Source: SAR324 cluster bacterium (GTDB lineage Bacteria > SAR324 > NAC60-12). From it: a stretch of DNA of 64,000 nt. Numbering within the stretch: position 1 is the first letter of the stretch; the number at the start of each line of letters is the position of its first letter. The translations under genes were made by a program, and so were the position numbers. Positions 1 to 9,800 of this stretch are shown one piece after another. A model generated the notes under the pieces. That model had not been told where the DNA came from and searched no databases. It saw only the letters and a program-made list of their open reading frames with translations. Location of the stretch: positions 1 through 64,000 of the forward strand of contig JANQJU010000001.1 of assembly GCA_028281495.1 (NCBI GenBank). Direction: 5' to 3'.

Positions 1-95
1 CGAAACAGTTCCCTCCCTTCGTCCCTTGCATGGGATGAAGCTGGGGTTCCCCATACCAAGCCTAACATTAGGATCGCGATTGTGGTCTGTTTCAT
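1..95 (-). CDS. Secreted protein, N-terminus only (runs off left edge)
   Basis: Reading the reverse strand from the ATG at 95 gives a typical signal peptide: MKQ, a hydrophobic stretch (AILMLGLVWG), then a small-residue cleavage region ending SSHA before RDEGRELF. The start overlaps the stop of the upstream hybrid kinase in an ATGA arrangement, so the two genes are probably translationally coupled. Only about 31 residues are visible, so the product cannot be named. A periplasmic ligand-binding protein serving the kinase is a reasonable guess. Confidence 0.6.
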   Translation of the reverse strand, partial: MKQTTIAILMLGLVWGTPASSHARDEGRELF

Positions 96-2521
96 GACTT
101 TACTTCCGCAGTATTGGGAGGAATGGATTCCTCTAGTTGCAGATAGCGTCCTAAGAGGGGGAGCAATTTTTCCAACACTAAGGGTTTGGTAAGATAGGCC
201 GAACATCCGGCAGCTAATGCTTGAGCTTGCTGTTCTGTGAACGCATCTGCTGACAATCCTACAATCGGTATCGAGATACCCTTTGGGTTATTTTTTATTT
301 TTTTTGTAGCTTCCAGCCCATCCATTTCGGGCATATGCATGTCCATCAACACCAGATCCGGTTGGAGCTGCAAGGCCTGTTCGATGCCCGACAGACCATT
401 GCTAGCAACATGGAGATGCAACCCCAATTTCTTAAATAATGCCACTGTCACCCGTTGATTCACAAGATTGTCTTCCACCAACAGCACGATGTTTTTAGAA
501 GAAAACCGATAGTCTTCTGAGGAATCCAAGGAGGGAGATTCAGCCTGCCCCGCTTCAAGCGGCAACGCCACTCGGAAAGTCGATCCTTCGTTAAGAACAC
601 TTTCTAATTCAACCGTCCCCCCCATCAAACTGGCCATTTGTTTAACAATTGCCAATCCCAAACCCGTGCCTTGATAGCGGCGAGTGGTGCTGGCATCCAC
701 TTGTTCGAAGGCTTCGAAAATCGCGGTTTGGCGTTCGGGAGAAACTCCGATCCCTTGATCTGCCACTTCCAAAACGAGCCGTTCCTGTTTTTTATAAACT
801 CGAAGTCTAACCCCATTCTCTTCTGGCGTGAATTTGATTGCGTTGCTCAACAAATTCATGAGGATTTGGTTCAACTTATTTCGATCTGATCGGATAAACG
901 GAGGCAATTCGGGGGCAATCGAGTAATCGTATTGTAGTGATTTCGCAAATGCAGCCGCCTTGTTAATTTGAAAAATGCTTTCAACCAGTTTAACGAGCGA
1001 CACATTGCCAATATTAACCGTCATCTTTCCCGACTCGATTTTAGAAAGATCCAAAATATTATTGATCAGATCGAGCAAGGTTTGGCTGCTTAAATCGATG
1101 TTGTACAAATACGCACGAAACTCAGATGGCGTTTTTACCTCCTCCATTTCTTTTAGCATCAATTGGCTGAAGCCACTGATGGCGTTGAGTGGTGTTCGAA
1201 TCTCGTGGCTCATGTTCGCCAAAAACCGTGTTTTCGCCCGGTTCGCTAAGGTTGCAGCTTGAGTCGCCTCGATCAGCTCAGCATTTTGTCGTTCCAAGTC
1301 ATTCAAGATTTGTTGATTTTCCTGGGTTACGGCTTTGAGATTATCCAACATTTGATTCACGGCGGTCCCCAATACGTCTTGATCACTCCGCACAGCAAAG
1401 GTTTTGCTGAAGTCGCCCTCGGCAATGCTGTGACACACGAAGGCCAAATTTTGGTACGATTGCACCACCATCTGAAAACTCCGAGCCATGTCGACGATTT
1501 CTTGCTCCGTGTGTGGAGAAGTGTCGTCAGTGAAACGCAAGTCGCCCGCACTCATTTGATGTGACCACTCCGAAAATATCGTAAATAGCTTATCGATCGA
1601 TCGAAACACAAACCATCCCAAGACCACACTCCCAATAATTGCAATCGCCATGACTGCAAACATCAACTGTAACGTGACTTGCATGGATTGCTTGAGATCT
1701 GACAGCGAATGCTCGGCACGCCACCACGTTTGGTCCATAATGGCCTGCGCTTGCTGAAGGACGACTGGAGCCGTGGGAATGACCGTTTGCTGGATTTCTT
1801 CATCCATTTTCCGTTTCAGACTACTGGCTCCTAAAAAGCTATCCAAATAGTCTTCTATCGCTAAATTGAGCTTTTCAAATCCCGGCTTGTCTGCAATCAC
1901 AACATAGAGGTCGTCGAAAATCTTTTCCAACCGCAGTTGATAACGGGCGATTGTTTCAGGATCATATTGTTGAAAGAATTGTGGAATCTCTAAAGATATC
2001 AAAAACAACTCTTGCAACGCCCCTTGCATCTGAAGACGTTGTTTCTCCGTAATTTCTTCATGATTGCTCAGGATCAACATCTGGTTGAAAAGCATCTCGG
2101 CATTTTTCACGAAGTCATCGATATGTTTGTTCACCACCCCAGTACGTAGCACCAAGTTGTTGTATTTCTGTTGGTACGGACGCAGACTTTGAACAATCTC
2201 ACCATAAGCGGCACGCGATTCCTCATTATTTTCTCTTGAAACGGCCTGTTGTAACAACTCATCGAGTTCGACAAAACTGGCTTGGGCGGCTTGGTTGTCG
2301 GAATTTTTATGGACATCCAAGTAGCGTTCGACAAAGAACCGAGTTTTCCAAACTGCATTCACAATCCGGCTATCCAAATTCAGATCTTGTTCGACCTCAT
2401 GAGCGAGTGTAATCACAATCTGGCTGATGGAATCCATTCTCAATGAAGTGAATACAGCAATGCTTATGGTAAGCAATGCCATAAAAACGTATCCGCTGAA
2501 TACTTTTGTGCGTATCGTCAT
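92..2521 (-). CDS. Membrane-bound hybrid sensor histidine kinase with C-terminal receiver
   Basis: About 809 residues. I start at the ATG at 2521 (MTIRTKVFSGY), directly before the first membrane helix. The frame stays open to 2641 but that upstream ATG has no ribosome-binding site. Order of domains: membrane helix near residues 9-27, a helical periplasmic sensor of about 260 residues, a second helix (LMFAVMAIAIIGSVVLGW), a HAMP region, then HisKA with H-box NMSHEIRTPLN (His near 439). The HATPase has N-box NQILMNLLSNAIKF and glycine boxes DQGIG and GTGLGLAIV. The C-terminal receiver has its phospho-acceptor Asp in VLMDMHMPEMDG (near 727) and the conserved Lys in YLTKPL. It autophosphorylates and relays within the same protein. 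The ATGA overlap links it to the secreted-protein gene downstream. The signal is unknown. Confidence 0.93.
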   Translation of the reverse strand: MTIRTKVFSGYVFMALLTISIAVFTSLRMDSISQIVITLAHEVEQDLNLDSRIVNAVWKTRFFVERYLDVHKNSDNQAAQASFVELDELLQQAVSRENNEESRAAYGEIVQSLRPYQQKYNNLVLRTGVVNKHIDDFVKNAEMLFNQMLILSNHEEITEKQRLQMQGALQELFLISLEIPQFFQQYDPETIARYQLRLEKIFDDLYVVIADKPGFEKLNLAIEDYLDSFLGASSLKRKMDEEIQQTVIPTAPVVLQQAQAIMDQTWWRAEHSLSDLKQSMQVTLQLMFAVMAIAIIGSVVLGWFVFRSIDKLFTIFSEWSHQMSAGDLRFTDDTSPHTEQEIVDMARSFQMVVQSYQNLAFVCHSIAEGDFSKTFAVRSDQDVLGTAVNQMLDNLKAVTQENQQILNDLERQNAELIEATQAATLANRAKTRFLANMSHEIRTPLNAISGFSQLMLKEMEEVKTPSEFRAYLYNIDLSSQTLLDLINNILDLSKIESGKMTVNIGNVSLVKLVESIFQINKAAAFAKSLQYDYSIAPELPPFIRSDRNKLNQILMNLLSNAIKFTPEENGVRLRVYKKQERLVLEVADQGIGVSPERQTAIFEAFEQVDASTTRRYQGTGLGLAIVKQMASLMGGTVELESVLNEGSTFRVALPLEAGQAESPSLDSSEDYRFSSKNIVLLVEDNLVNQRVTVALFKKLGLHLHVASNGLSGIEQALQLQPDLVLMDMHMPEMDGLEATKKIKNNPKGISIPIVGLSADAFTEQQAQALAAGCSAYLTKPLVLEKLLPLLGRYLQLEESIPPNTAEVKS

Positions 2522-2679
2522 AGGGGTTTTGCTCCGAAGGGGGTCCTGCATCCAGTTGACAAGGAATTCTTGATATTGTGGTCCTATTGAAGCGAAACTC
2601 AAGAAATTTTCAGAGAGAGAACAGCCCCCAGCGGAGGCCATTCAAGGAGGGGTCATTTATTTGGAAGGCAACATGAAGC

Positions 2680-3954
2680 TCAAACAGCGATTTTTGAAAT
2701 CAGCCGTTCCTCCGGAATTTGATGTCGTGCCACGAGTTGTTTCAGTCCATGTTCCAACCAATCCAACTCTTCTACGTTTGCTCCCACCAGCAGGTAGAAA
2801 AAACTGGTGACCAGCCCTTTATCAAAATCGAAGGTCGGCCCAATCAACAGAATTCCTCGACGTTTTTTATGGTCTAACGCTTCGAATCGTTTATCAGTGA
2901 AGAGTGTACTCAGATCCGTCACATTGGCTTGAATCGGACGGTATCTCAAATGAACACTATCCAAAGCAATTCCCACCCGCTGCAAAAAGTATAACAAGTA
3001 GGTAGAAGAACCGAATCGCGGATTGAGATCCACCGCCATAACCTCACCTGTGTCCGTCAAAATGTAATCAATATTCAAGACTCCTTGAAAATGAGGAAGC
3101 GCCCTAGTCAAGGTGTGAGAGTACTCCAACATCTCTTCTTGGACCTTACATGTTAATTTCGTTGGCAAAGAAGTTCCCAGATTTCTCCAATTGTGAATCA
3201 GTTGGTTCCCTTCAAAAAGAGGCTCGATACGCCCTTTCCAGGAAATCGTATGGATGGCTGTTGAACTTTGCTCCTCATAAGCACGCTCAACCACAAACGG
3301 AAATGCAGGGAGACTGTATGGAAAATTCAATTCTGTCTCGCTTTTGATAAATCGCGTGTCCCAATGGAATTTTTTTAGGACCACGCCTTTACTTCCAGTG
3401 CGTTGACAATACCGGAAAAAATCATGCAACTCTTTAGGGGAGTGGCAAATAATGCCTTCCGGAATTGGAATCTTAGCTTGCTCGAATAGGGAGCGCGCCA
3501 AAACTTTATTATTGGCTTTTGTAAAAATTTCTTGGGGCGGAAAGAGGCGAGGACGGTAATGAGGTGCTGATAATTTCTGTAGCAAAGAATCGTAGTTCAT
3601 GCTGTTTGAGGAATAAAAGCTCGAAACATTCAATTCTCGACAATGTACTTCTTGTTTCAGTTGCAACAAAGCTTGGGAATCTCCCAGTAAGTTGCCCACA
3701 AGAGAATGCTGTTGATATTTAGGTTGAATGATTGTGTTTGGCAGACCAACCATTTCATCTAAATGGTTGAGGCATGGGGTTCCATATCCATTCAGCGTAT
3801 CAACCACACACACATCTGCTCCCAAAACGATAGGATGCGAACAATATTCATTCCATAAAAAATCTCCAGCATCAGTTGAGGGTCCGTCGATACCATCGTG
3901 TATGAACAGACAAGATTGTATAAAATCACCTAAGAGTTCTAAACCACTGGTCAT
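2680..3954 (-). CDS. ATP-grasp ligase-like protein (PGM1-like peptide/amino-acid ligase candidate)
   Basis: 424 residues. ATP-grasp features are visible: an N-terminal pre-grasp region, Lys150 in the TKANNKVLAR stretch, a second nucleotide-binding Lys in GSKGVVLKK (187-195), an adenine-binding VVER (221-224), and the metal-binding motif AVDLNPRFGSS (307-317). A C-terminal domain of about 100 residues (GILLIGPTFDFDKG onwards) follows, as in PGM1-type ligases. This superfamily couples ATP hydrolysis to joining a carboxylate to an amine or thiol through an acyl-phosphate. The substrate is not evident. It lies 637 bp downstream of a same-strand methyltransferase and 38 bp upstream of the frame of the hybrid kinase. 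A second, different ATP-grasp protein occurs at 32541-34778. The family call is firm; the peptide-ligase role is inference. Confidence 0.75.
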   Translation of the reverse strand: MTSGLELLGDFIQSCLFIHDGIDGPSTDAGDFLWNEYCSHPIVLGADVCVVDTLNGYGTPCLNHLDEMVGLPNTIIQPKYQQHSLVGNLLGDSQALLQLKQEVHCRELNVSSFYSSNSMNYDSLLQKLSAPHYRPRLFPPQEIFTKANNKVLARSLFEQAKIPIPEGIICHSPKELHDFFRYCQRTGSKGVVLKKFHWDTRFIKSETELNFPYSLPAFPFVVERAYEEQSSTAIHTISWKGRIEPLFEGNQLIHNWRNLGTSLPTKLTCKVQEEMLEYSHTLTRALPHFQGVLNIDYILTDTGEVMAVDLNPRFGSSTYLLYFLQRVGIALDSVHLRYRPIQANVTDLSTLFTDKRFEALDHKKRRGILLIGPTFDFDKGLVTSFFYLLVGANVEELDWLEHGLKQLVARHQIPEERLISKIAV

Positions 3955-4098
3955 AATTCCTTTCTTTCATTTAGTTCCTGAACTAAGACAAATTTTCTAA
4001 CAGACCCCTACATCTGACATTCTAAAACGCGTTAACTTCGCAATTTAGGAGCCTTTGGCAAGGCGTTAGCAACAGCATGCTTGCCCATCTAGTCTCTA

Positions 4099-4378
4099 GG
4101 AGGGTACGCACTATCAAGGATCGTTTCGAGCCGCATTGAACGTAGTTGGGTGGGATGGTGAAAACGCAACGATTGCACTTTCTCCCAACTTAAACGCGAG
4201 CCAAAAATCTGTTGAGCAAGCAGGATTAATAAAGGGCCTTCACAGAATTAGAAAAACATTATGAAGGTCCTATCAAAGTAATTTAGACGCAAATCAATTC
4301 GCAAGAAAAAAAGGAATCAATTCAGAGCAATGGAAGGCAGAAATGATTTTAGACGACTATTGGGAAAAAAATTATTAA
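4099..4378 (+). pseudogene. Possible decayed coding remnant in the 3955-4591 gap
   Basis: The 637 bp between the ATP-grasp gene and the methyltransferase has no intact gene. On the plus strand, protein-like segments occur in successive frames: an open stretch from 4099 containing GWDGENATIALSP and SVEQAGLIKG, then LEKHYEGPIKVI (about 4248-4283), then DANQFARKKGINSEQWK through to a stop at 4376-4378. The segments sit in different frames and would join only through frameshifts. I do not recognise the family. Chance is a real alternative. I saw no convincing small precursor-peptide gene on either strand. Confidence 0.25.
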
Positions 4379-4591
4379 AAGGGAGTCTAATCTAAGAAAA
4401 ACAAAAAACAAACTTAGAAACAACCAAGATACAAATTATACCTGTTCATTTTTGCAAGCAGGTGTTAAAAAATATGAATATTTGAGGAATTATTGTGTCG
4501 TTATTTTCCACGATGAAACATCAACTCCTTCAAATGATTCAGCAAACAATTGTAACTATGGTCTAACTAATTGGACGCAGGAAAAAATAGT

Positions 4592-5452
4592 TTATTTTCG
4601 ACGAACCGAAAAAATGGTGGCAATACTGCCTCCTTCTTCAGGATAGACATCTTCCGATATTGCATCAATTTTAGAAGTAGTAGTTGATTCTAATCTACTT
4701 GTCGTATAGCTCCAATTGTTACCATTTATGTTCACTATCCCTGGAAAATTTGATTCACCACCTTCCGGATAACGGAACAGGCAATGCAGCGAAGACATAT
4801 CAAACCCCTCGTTCAATTGGGCAATCATCTCGGCAAATAAATCGATTTGTGAAGGATACATCCTATAAAAAAAGATAAATGTTCCTGAAGGCACTAAGAC
4901 TTTCGCAACGTCTGTAATCATCTTTGAAATGAAATCTGTTTCTCGAAATACAGATTGTTCATAACTATCGTTTGGCAGATTAGAAGGAACTATAATACTG
5001 GGAGTGGAAGTCAGCACTAAGTCATAGGAAGCCGGTTGTTCCGTTTCGCAGAAATTTTGAACCGCGACTCGATCTTGGGGACGGAACAAATTGTGTTGTC
5101 CAATACTTATTACATTGGCATTGATATCAGTATAAAGGACACGCTCACAGTTCATTAGCGCAGCGGCCAATCCAATCACACCTGACCCACAACCCAAATC
5201 AATAACTCGCAGACCTTCAACAGGAATCAGACCTTTTATAATCAAATCCATGAATAGGGGGGCTGCCGTCGTGTGATAGGGATTATAAACGGTTTCGGGA
5301 ACAATACGGGTGAACAGAGTTTTTCTTTGAAACTGAACCTCGATTTCTCGGGATTTCGCAGCCAACTCGCGTCCCGATTCTACTGAGTTTTCATAAATCT
5401 TGCTGTCTGAGTCAGCGAGTTCAATGGTTACTTCACAATGATAGTGATTCAT
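4592..5452 (-). CDS. Class I SAM-dependent methyltransferase
   Basis: 286 residues. The Rossmann motif I is clear (VIDLGCGSGVIGLA, 83-96), followed by an acidic residue at the end of strand two (LYTDIN, Asp109). At the motif IV position, where PrmC-type glutamine methyltransferases have NPPY, it has TSTPSI (148-153). It is therefore related in fold to the PrmC/HemK and RsmC-like group but not the release-factor enzyme. The substrate is unknown. The nearest same-strand downstream gene is the ATP-grasp ligase at 2680-3954, so the two may act on the same small molecule or peptide. It is divergent from the solute-binding protein gene at 5723 across a 270 bp intergenic region. Confidence 0.8.
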   Translation of the reverse strand: MNHYHCEVTIELADSDSKIYENSVESGRELAAKSREIEVQFQRKTLFTRIVPETVYNPYHTTAAPLFMDLIIKGLIPVEGLRVIDLGCGSGVIGLAAALMNCERVLYTDINANVISIGQHNLFRPQDRVAVQNFCETEQPASYDLVLTSTPSIIVPSNLPNDSYEQSVFRETDFISKMITDVAKVLVPSGTFIFFYRMYPSQIDLFAEMIAQLNEGFDMSSLHCLFRYPEGGESNFPGIVNINGNNWSYTTSRLESTTTSKIDAISEDVYPEEGGSIATIFSVRRK

Positions 5453-5722
5453 AAAGGCTCCGTTGGAGATATTGGTGTACCGATGAGGTTAGGTTCGGCT
5501 TGTAAAATTAGTGAAATCTTCTTTTTTTACAACCGTCTCTTGAAATGAATTGGATGGAAAATGAAAAGAGATGCAACGTCGTTCAAGAGAGATTGATTCA
5601 TACCACAGACAGTAATACGGTAAGCATATGTGATGAATTGCTTGTAACTTTGTTTCACGAGCTATTGATTGGATCGATTGACAGTCGATTTTTTTGACCA
5701 TTTGTTGGAGGAGGAAAGGGGA

Positions 5723-6784
5723 ATGATGAGAATGAAACGGTGGATTAAAGTTTCAATGCTAACAGCCACGGCTTTCATCGCTTTTCAATGGGCCTATGCC
5801 CAAACAGAGCAGCGAGAATTGTTTTTTTTGAATTGGACCGAGTACATGGATCCCCAAATCATCAAAGAGTTCGAACAGGAGTTTAATGCCAAGGTGGTGT
5901 CGAAATACTACGAATCGGGTGTGGAACGAAACGAAATGATGGTGCAAACCCAAGCCAGAGGCTTGGATGTTGTGTTGATTGGGGGATCAACTGTAGAATC
6001 CTACACAAAACGAGGCTGGACCACTCCGGTAGGCCTCGAAAACGTTCCCAACTTGAAACACGTTGCCCCTCGATGGAGGAAAGCCTTCCCGAAAACCGAA
6101 GAATATGGGGTCCCTTACATGTGGGGAACAACCGGGATTGTCTACCGCAAAGATTTGGTGCCTGAAGAAGTGGACAGCTGGAAGCAATTTTTTTATCCAA
6201 AAAAGTCGTTACAAGGAAAAATCCAAGTGATTCGAGACAATCGGTCCACGGTGGGTTTTGCACTCAAGGCATTGGGTTACTCTTTAAATAGTACCGACTT
6301 GAAAGCAATCAAGGAGGCAGAAAATTTGTTATTGCAGCACAAACCCTTTGTTCAAACCTACGGAGGATTCAAATTCAGTGAAGAAACAGGAATTGTTACT
6401 GGAAAAATCTGGATGGGGCAAACGTACAACGGCGCTGCACTCAAACTCCAAGAATACCACCCACAAATCACCTATGTATTGCCACGCGAGGGCGGCCAAA
6501 TCTGGCTCGATTCGTTCGTGGTTCTTAAACATGCCCCTAACAAAGAGCTGGCCATGCAGTTCTTGAATTTTCTCAATGAGCCACGCATCGCGGCCCGCCT
6601 GTCAATGTTTACCAAGTATGCCACAGCCAACGAAGCTGCGGAGGCGTTTCTCCCAAAAGAACATTTAGCGAACCCCGCAATCTATCCTCCTAAGGAGGCG
6701 ATTGAAAATTCAGAATTCGAGCATCTACTTCCACCGCGCATACAGAAGAAATTCAATGCGGTCTTTGCCAAATTGATTCAATAG
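5723..6784 (+). CDS. Periplasmic solute-binding protein, spermidine/putrescine (PotD) type
   Basis: 353 residues from the ATG at 5723, chosen because GGAGGAGG lies 8 bases upstream; the longer frame from 5669 lacks such a site. The signal peptide ends at AYA before QTEQ. The mature protein has the SBP_bac_8 pattern: LFFLNWTEYMDPQIIKEFEQ near the N-terminus, a DVVLIGGSTVE segment, GVPYMWGTTGIVYRKD, and a C-terminal ELAMQFLNFLNEP. PotD/PotF family proteins bind polyamines or similar cations in the periplasm. No permease or ATPase follows. A hybrid histidine kinase begins 20 bp downstream instead. This fits a ligand-presenting partner of a sensor rather than, or as well as, a transport component. 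Confidence 0.85.
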   Translation: MMRMKRWIKVSMLTATAFIAFQWAYAQTEQRELFFLNWTEYMDPQIIKEFEQEFNAKVVSKYYESGVERNEMMVQTQARGLDVVLIGGSTVESYTKRGWTTPVGLENVPNLKHVAPRWRKAFPKTEEYGVPYMWGTTGIVYRKDLVPEEVDSWKQFFYPKKSLQGKIQVIRDNRSTVGFALKALGYSLNSTDLKAIKEAENLLLQHKPFVQTYGGFKFSEETGIVTGKIWMGQTYNGAALKLQEYHPQITYVLPREGGQIWLDSFVVLKHAPNKELAMQFLNFLNEPRIAARLSMFTKYATANEAAEAFLPKEHLANPAIYPPKEAIENSEFEHLLPPRIQKKFNAVFAKLIQ

Positions 6785-6804
6785 ACTCACAAATTTGGTC
6801 CTCC

Positions 6805-9800
6805 ATGAAACTGCAAAACAAAATTCTTTCGATTTTGGTGCCGTTGGTAGTTTTTCCGTTGATTGGTCTCGGGTGGATCGCCTATGACCGTCTCCAAAAA
6901 ACAGCCCAGCAAACAGTTTTGGACCAAATGAACACACTCATGAATCAAATGACTTTGAACGTGCAATCCGCTTTGCACACGTCCAATGCCAATCTCCAAC
7001 TATTCTCTGGATCCAACTTAGTTAAAAACTATTTGCTGGCGAGTTCTGCAGACCGCTATGGTCTCTACCAGCTTCCTCTGCTCAGTCTGTTTGCCAGCTA
7101 CAACAATGCCTATCCCGAATACTATGAGATTCGAATATTATTACCGGATGGATACGAAGAAGCTCGTTTTGCTGCGACGACTCACAAAAATTTGCAAGAA
7201 GAAGAAGGAACGACTCTATATTTCCAAGAAATGAGCGCCCACGACAACCCCGTGTATACCACCTTCTTCCAAAACCCTGACAATCAAGAGAACGCTTTTC
7301 TCGTTTCCCAAAAACTGCTTTTCGTGGATCCTTCTATAGAAGATCGAACGGTGGATGAACCTTCATTGCGAGGTTATTTGGCAATCACCGTCCGGCTGGA
7401 TTTCATGAAGCAACAAGTGAAGGAAAATCGGATTGGCCAACACGGTTTCATTTTTTTTACTGATCACACAGGCCGGATTTTGTTTCACCCTGATGATCGT
7501 AGAGAAAACACGATTTTACCTTCAGCACTCTTCCAACATCTCACTCAGCCTTCCGAAGTGGGCAAACTCTACAACACCAACTACCAAGGCAGTGCGTTCA
7601 TATTTCGTAGCCAGCAACTGCACCCCCGTTTGTTTTTGTTTGCAGCACTGCCGGAGGAAGAATTGACTTCAGAAAGTAACAAATTAGGTGGAATTGTAGC
7701 TGCCATTTTGTTCGGGACCATGATTTTGACCATCGCTCTCCTGCTGTTTTTGCTGAACTTTCTCTTGATTCGGCCGATTCAAAAACTGGAACAAGCTGCA
7801 GAAGCGATTGGTGGGGGAGATTTGCAGGTACGGGTTGATATCCAATCTCATGATGAGATTGGTGCTTTGGCTAATCAATTCAACAAGATGACACAGGATT
7901 TACAGATCTCTCATCAGCAACGAGAATTGGCTATTGAAAAACTGCAAAAGGCGGACAAGCTGAAAGACGAATTTCTAGCCAACACTTCTCATGAGTTGCG
8001 AACACCACTCAATGGAATCATTGGGCTTAGCGAGTCACTGATCGATGGCGCTGGTGGTCCACTTAACGAGATACAGCATCAAAACATTCTCATGATGACA
8101 CAAAGCGCGAAACGCTTGGCCAATCTCGTCAACGACATTTTGGATTCCTCTAAAATTAGACACCAACAATTGCAGTTGTCTTTCCGACCTGTGGATATCA
8201 AAAGTGTGATCGAATTCGTTTTGGTGTTGTCAAAACCTCTGATTGGCCAGAAGCACGTTAAACTCATCAACGCAATCCCAAATGACCTACCACTTGCCTC
8301 GGCGGATGAAGACCGCATCCAGCAAATTTTGCTGAACTTGGTAGGCAACGCGATCAAATTCACTGATGAAGGCTCCATCACGTTACGCGCTTGGCATGAA
8401 GAAACTAATTTGTGGGTCTCTGTATCCGACACAGGTATCGGCATTCCCACCGAAATTCAGCCCCAAGTTTTTCAAGCGTTTGAACAGGCAGATGGTTCCA
8501 ATGTAAGGCAATATGGAGGGACGGGCTTGGGATTGTTCATCACCCGGCAATTGATCGAATTGCACGGAGGTCAAATTCACGTGGAAAGCCAAGTCAATAA
8601 AGGTTCCAATTTTTACTTCAATTTGAAGTTGGCTACTGACCAATCTCTTCCACGGACACCTGTTCGTTTTAAAGAACACTCTCCCTCTGAAACCCCGGAA
8701 ACATTGCCTTGGGAATCAGAAAACACGACCTCTTCAACTACGTTGATGGAGTCTCCGACTCCCATTCCTGAACCAACGAATGATTGGGATTCTATCGTTT
8801 CGCAACCTTCGCGAGCCGATACAAAGCATTCCTTTATCACGGAAGATCCTTCTCTGTTGGATGGTGAGATGAAAACCATTCTCATAATTGATGACGAGCC
8901 GGTGAACGTCCATGTCTTGCAAAACCAGTTGCACCTGCACGAATTTCCAACTTTGGTCGCAGGAGATGGTTTTCAAGCACTCGAAATGCTGAAGACGGAC
9001 ACTCCCGATCTGATTTTACTCGATTTGATGATGCCTCGCATGAACGGCTACGAAGTATGCCAGATCATCCGTGAGACCCACTTGCCCACCGAATTACCCA
9101 TCATTATGTTAACCGCCAAAAATCAGTTAACGGATGTCGTTCATGGGCTGCAAGTGGGAGCTAATGATTATTTGCCAAAACCTTTCCACAAAGAAGAATT
9201 GTTGGCACGAATCCGTTTGCACTTGCGCCTCTCTTCTTTAAACAAAGCGCTAGCCTATGCCAATGCCCGATTAGAACAACTTTTGGGCAGTGCTCGCCAA
9301 ATCAGTCGATCCGTTGACAAACTAGGCTGTCTCGTCGTGACGTCTAATGCCATTCTCCGTCAATTACATCCTTCGACGACACCAGAAATACAAATATCTT
9401 TTTGGGAAGAGGAACACACAAACGGGCCGGGTTATGTTCAGTGTTGGCTTCCCACAAGCATGAATCCTCAAGAAATGTTGTTCACCCAAAAGACGTGGCA
9501 AGATACCTTCCCATTGACCTTTCTGCCTCAAACTGAAGCCGAATCTTTAACCCAGGAGCTGGTTGCCATGCCTCAGGGTAGTTTTGTCGCCAAAGGGAAA
9601 CTGTTGGTTCCAATCTGGAACAAAAAGCAATTGCTCGGACACATCACAATTCAAGGGATTGAAGAATCTCAATTTACAGAAGAACACCAAGAATTTATCG
9701 ACGTGTTATCCCAATACTTGGCCATCGCCTTAGAAAATCGGAACGTGATTGGCGATTTGGAACAAAAAGTCAATTTGCGCACTCAAGAGTTGGAGGAGGC

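Noticed and set aside
4592..5452. Release-factor glutamine methyltransferase PrmC
   Set aside because: The diagnostic NPPY is replaced by TSTPSI and there is no prfA neighbour.
5489..5701. Reverse-strand 70-residue open frame between the methyltransferase and the PotD-like gene
   Set aside because: It has no ribosome site, an unlikely composition and covers the expected divergent promoter region and the start of the PotD-like gene's longer frame.
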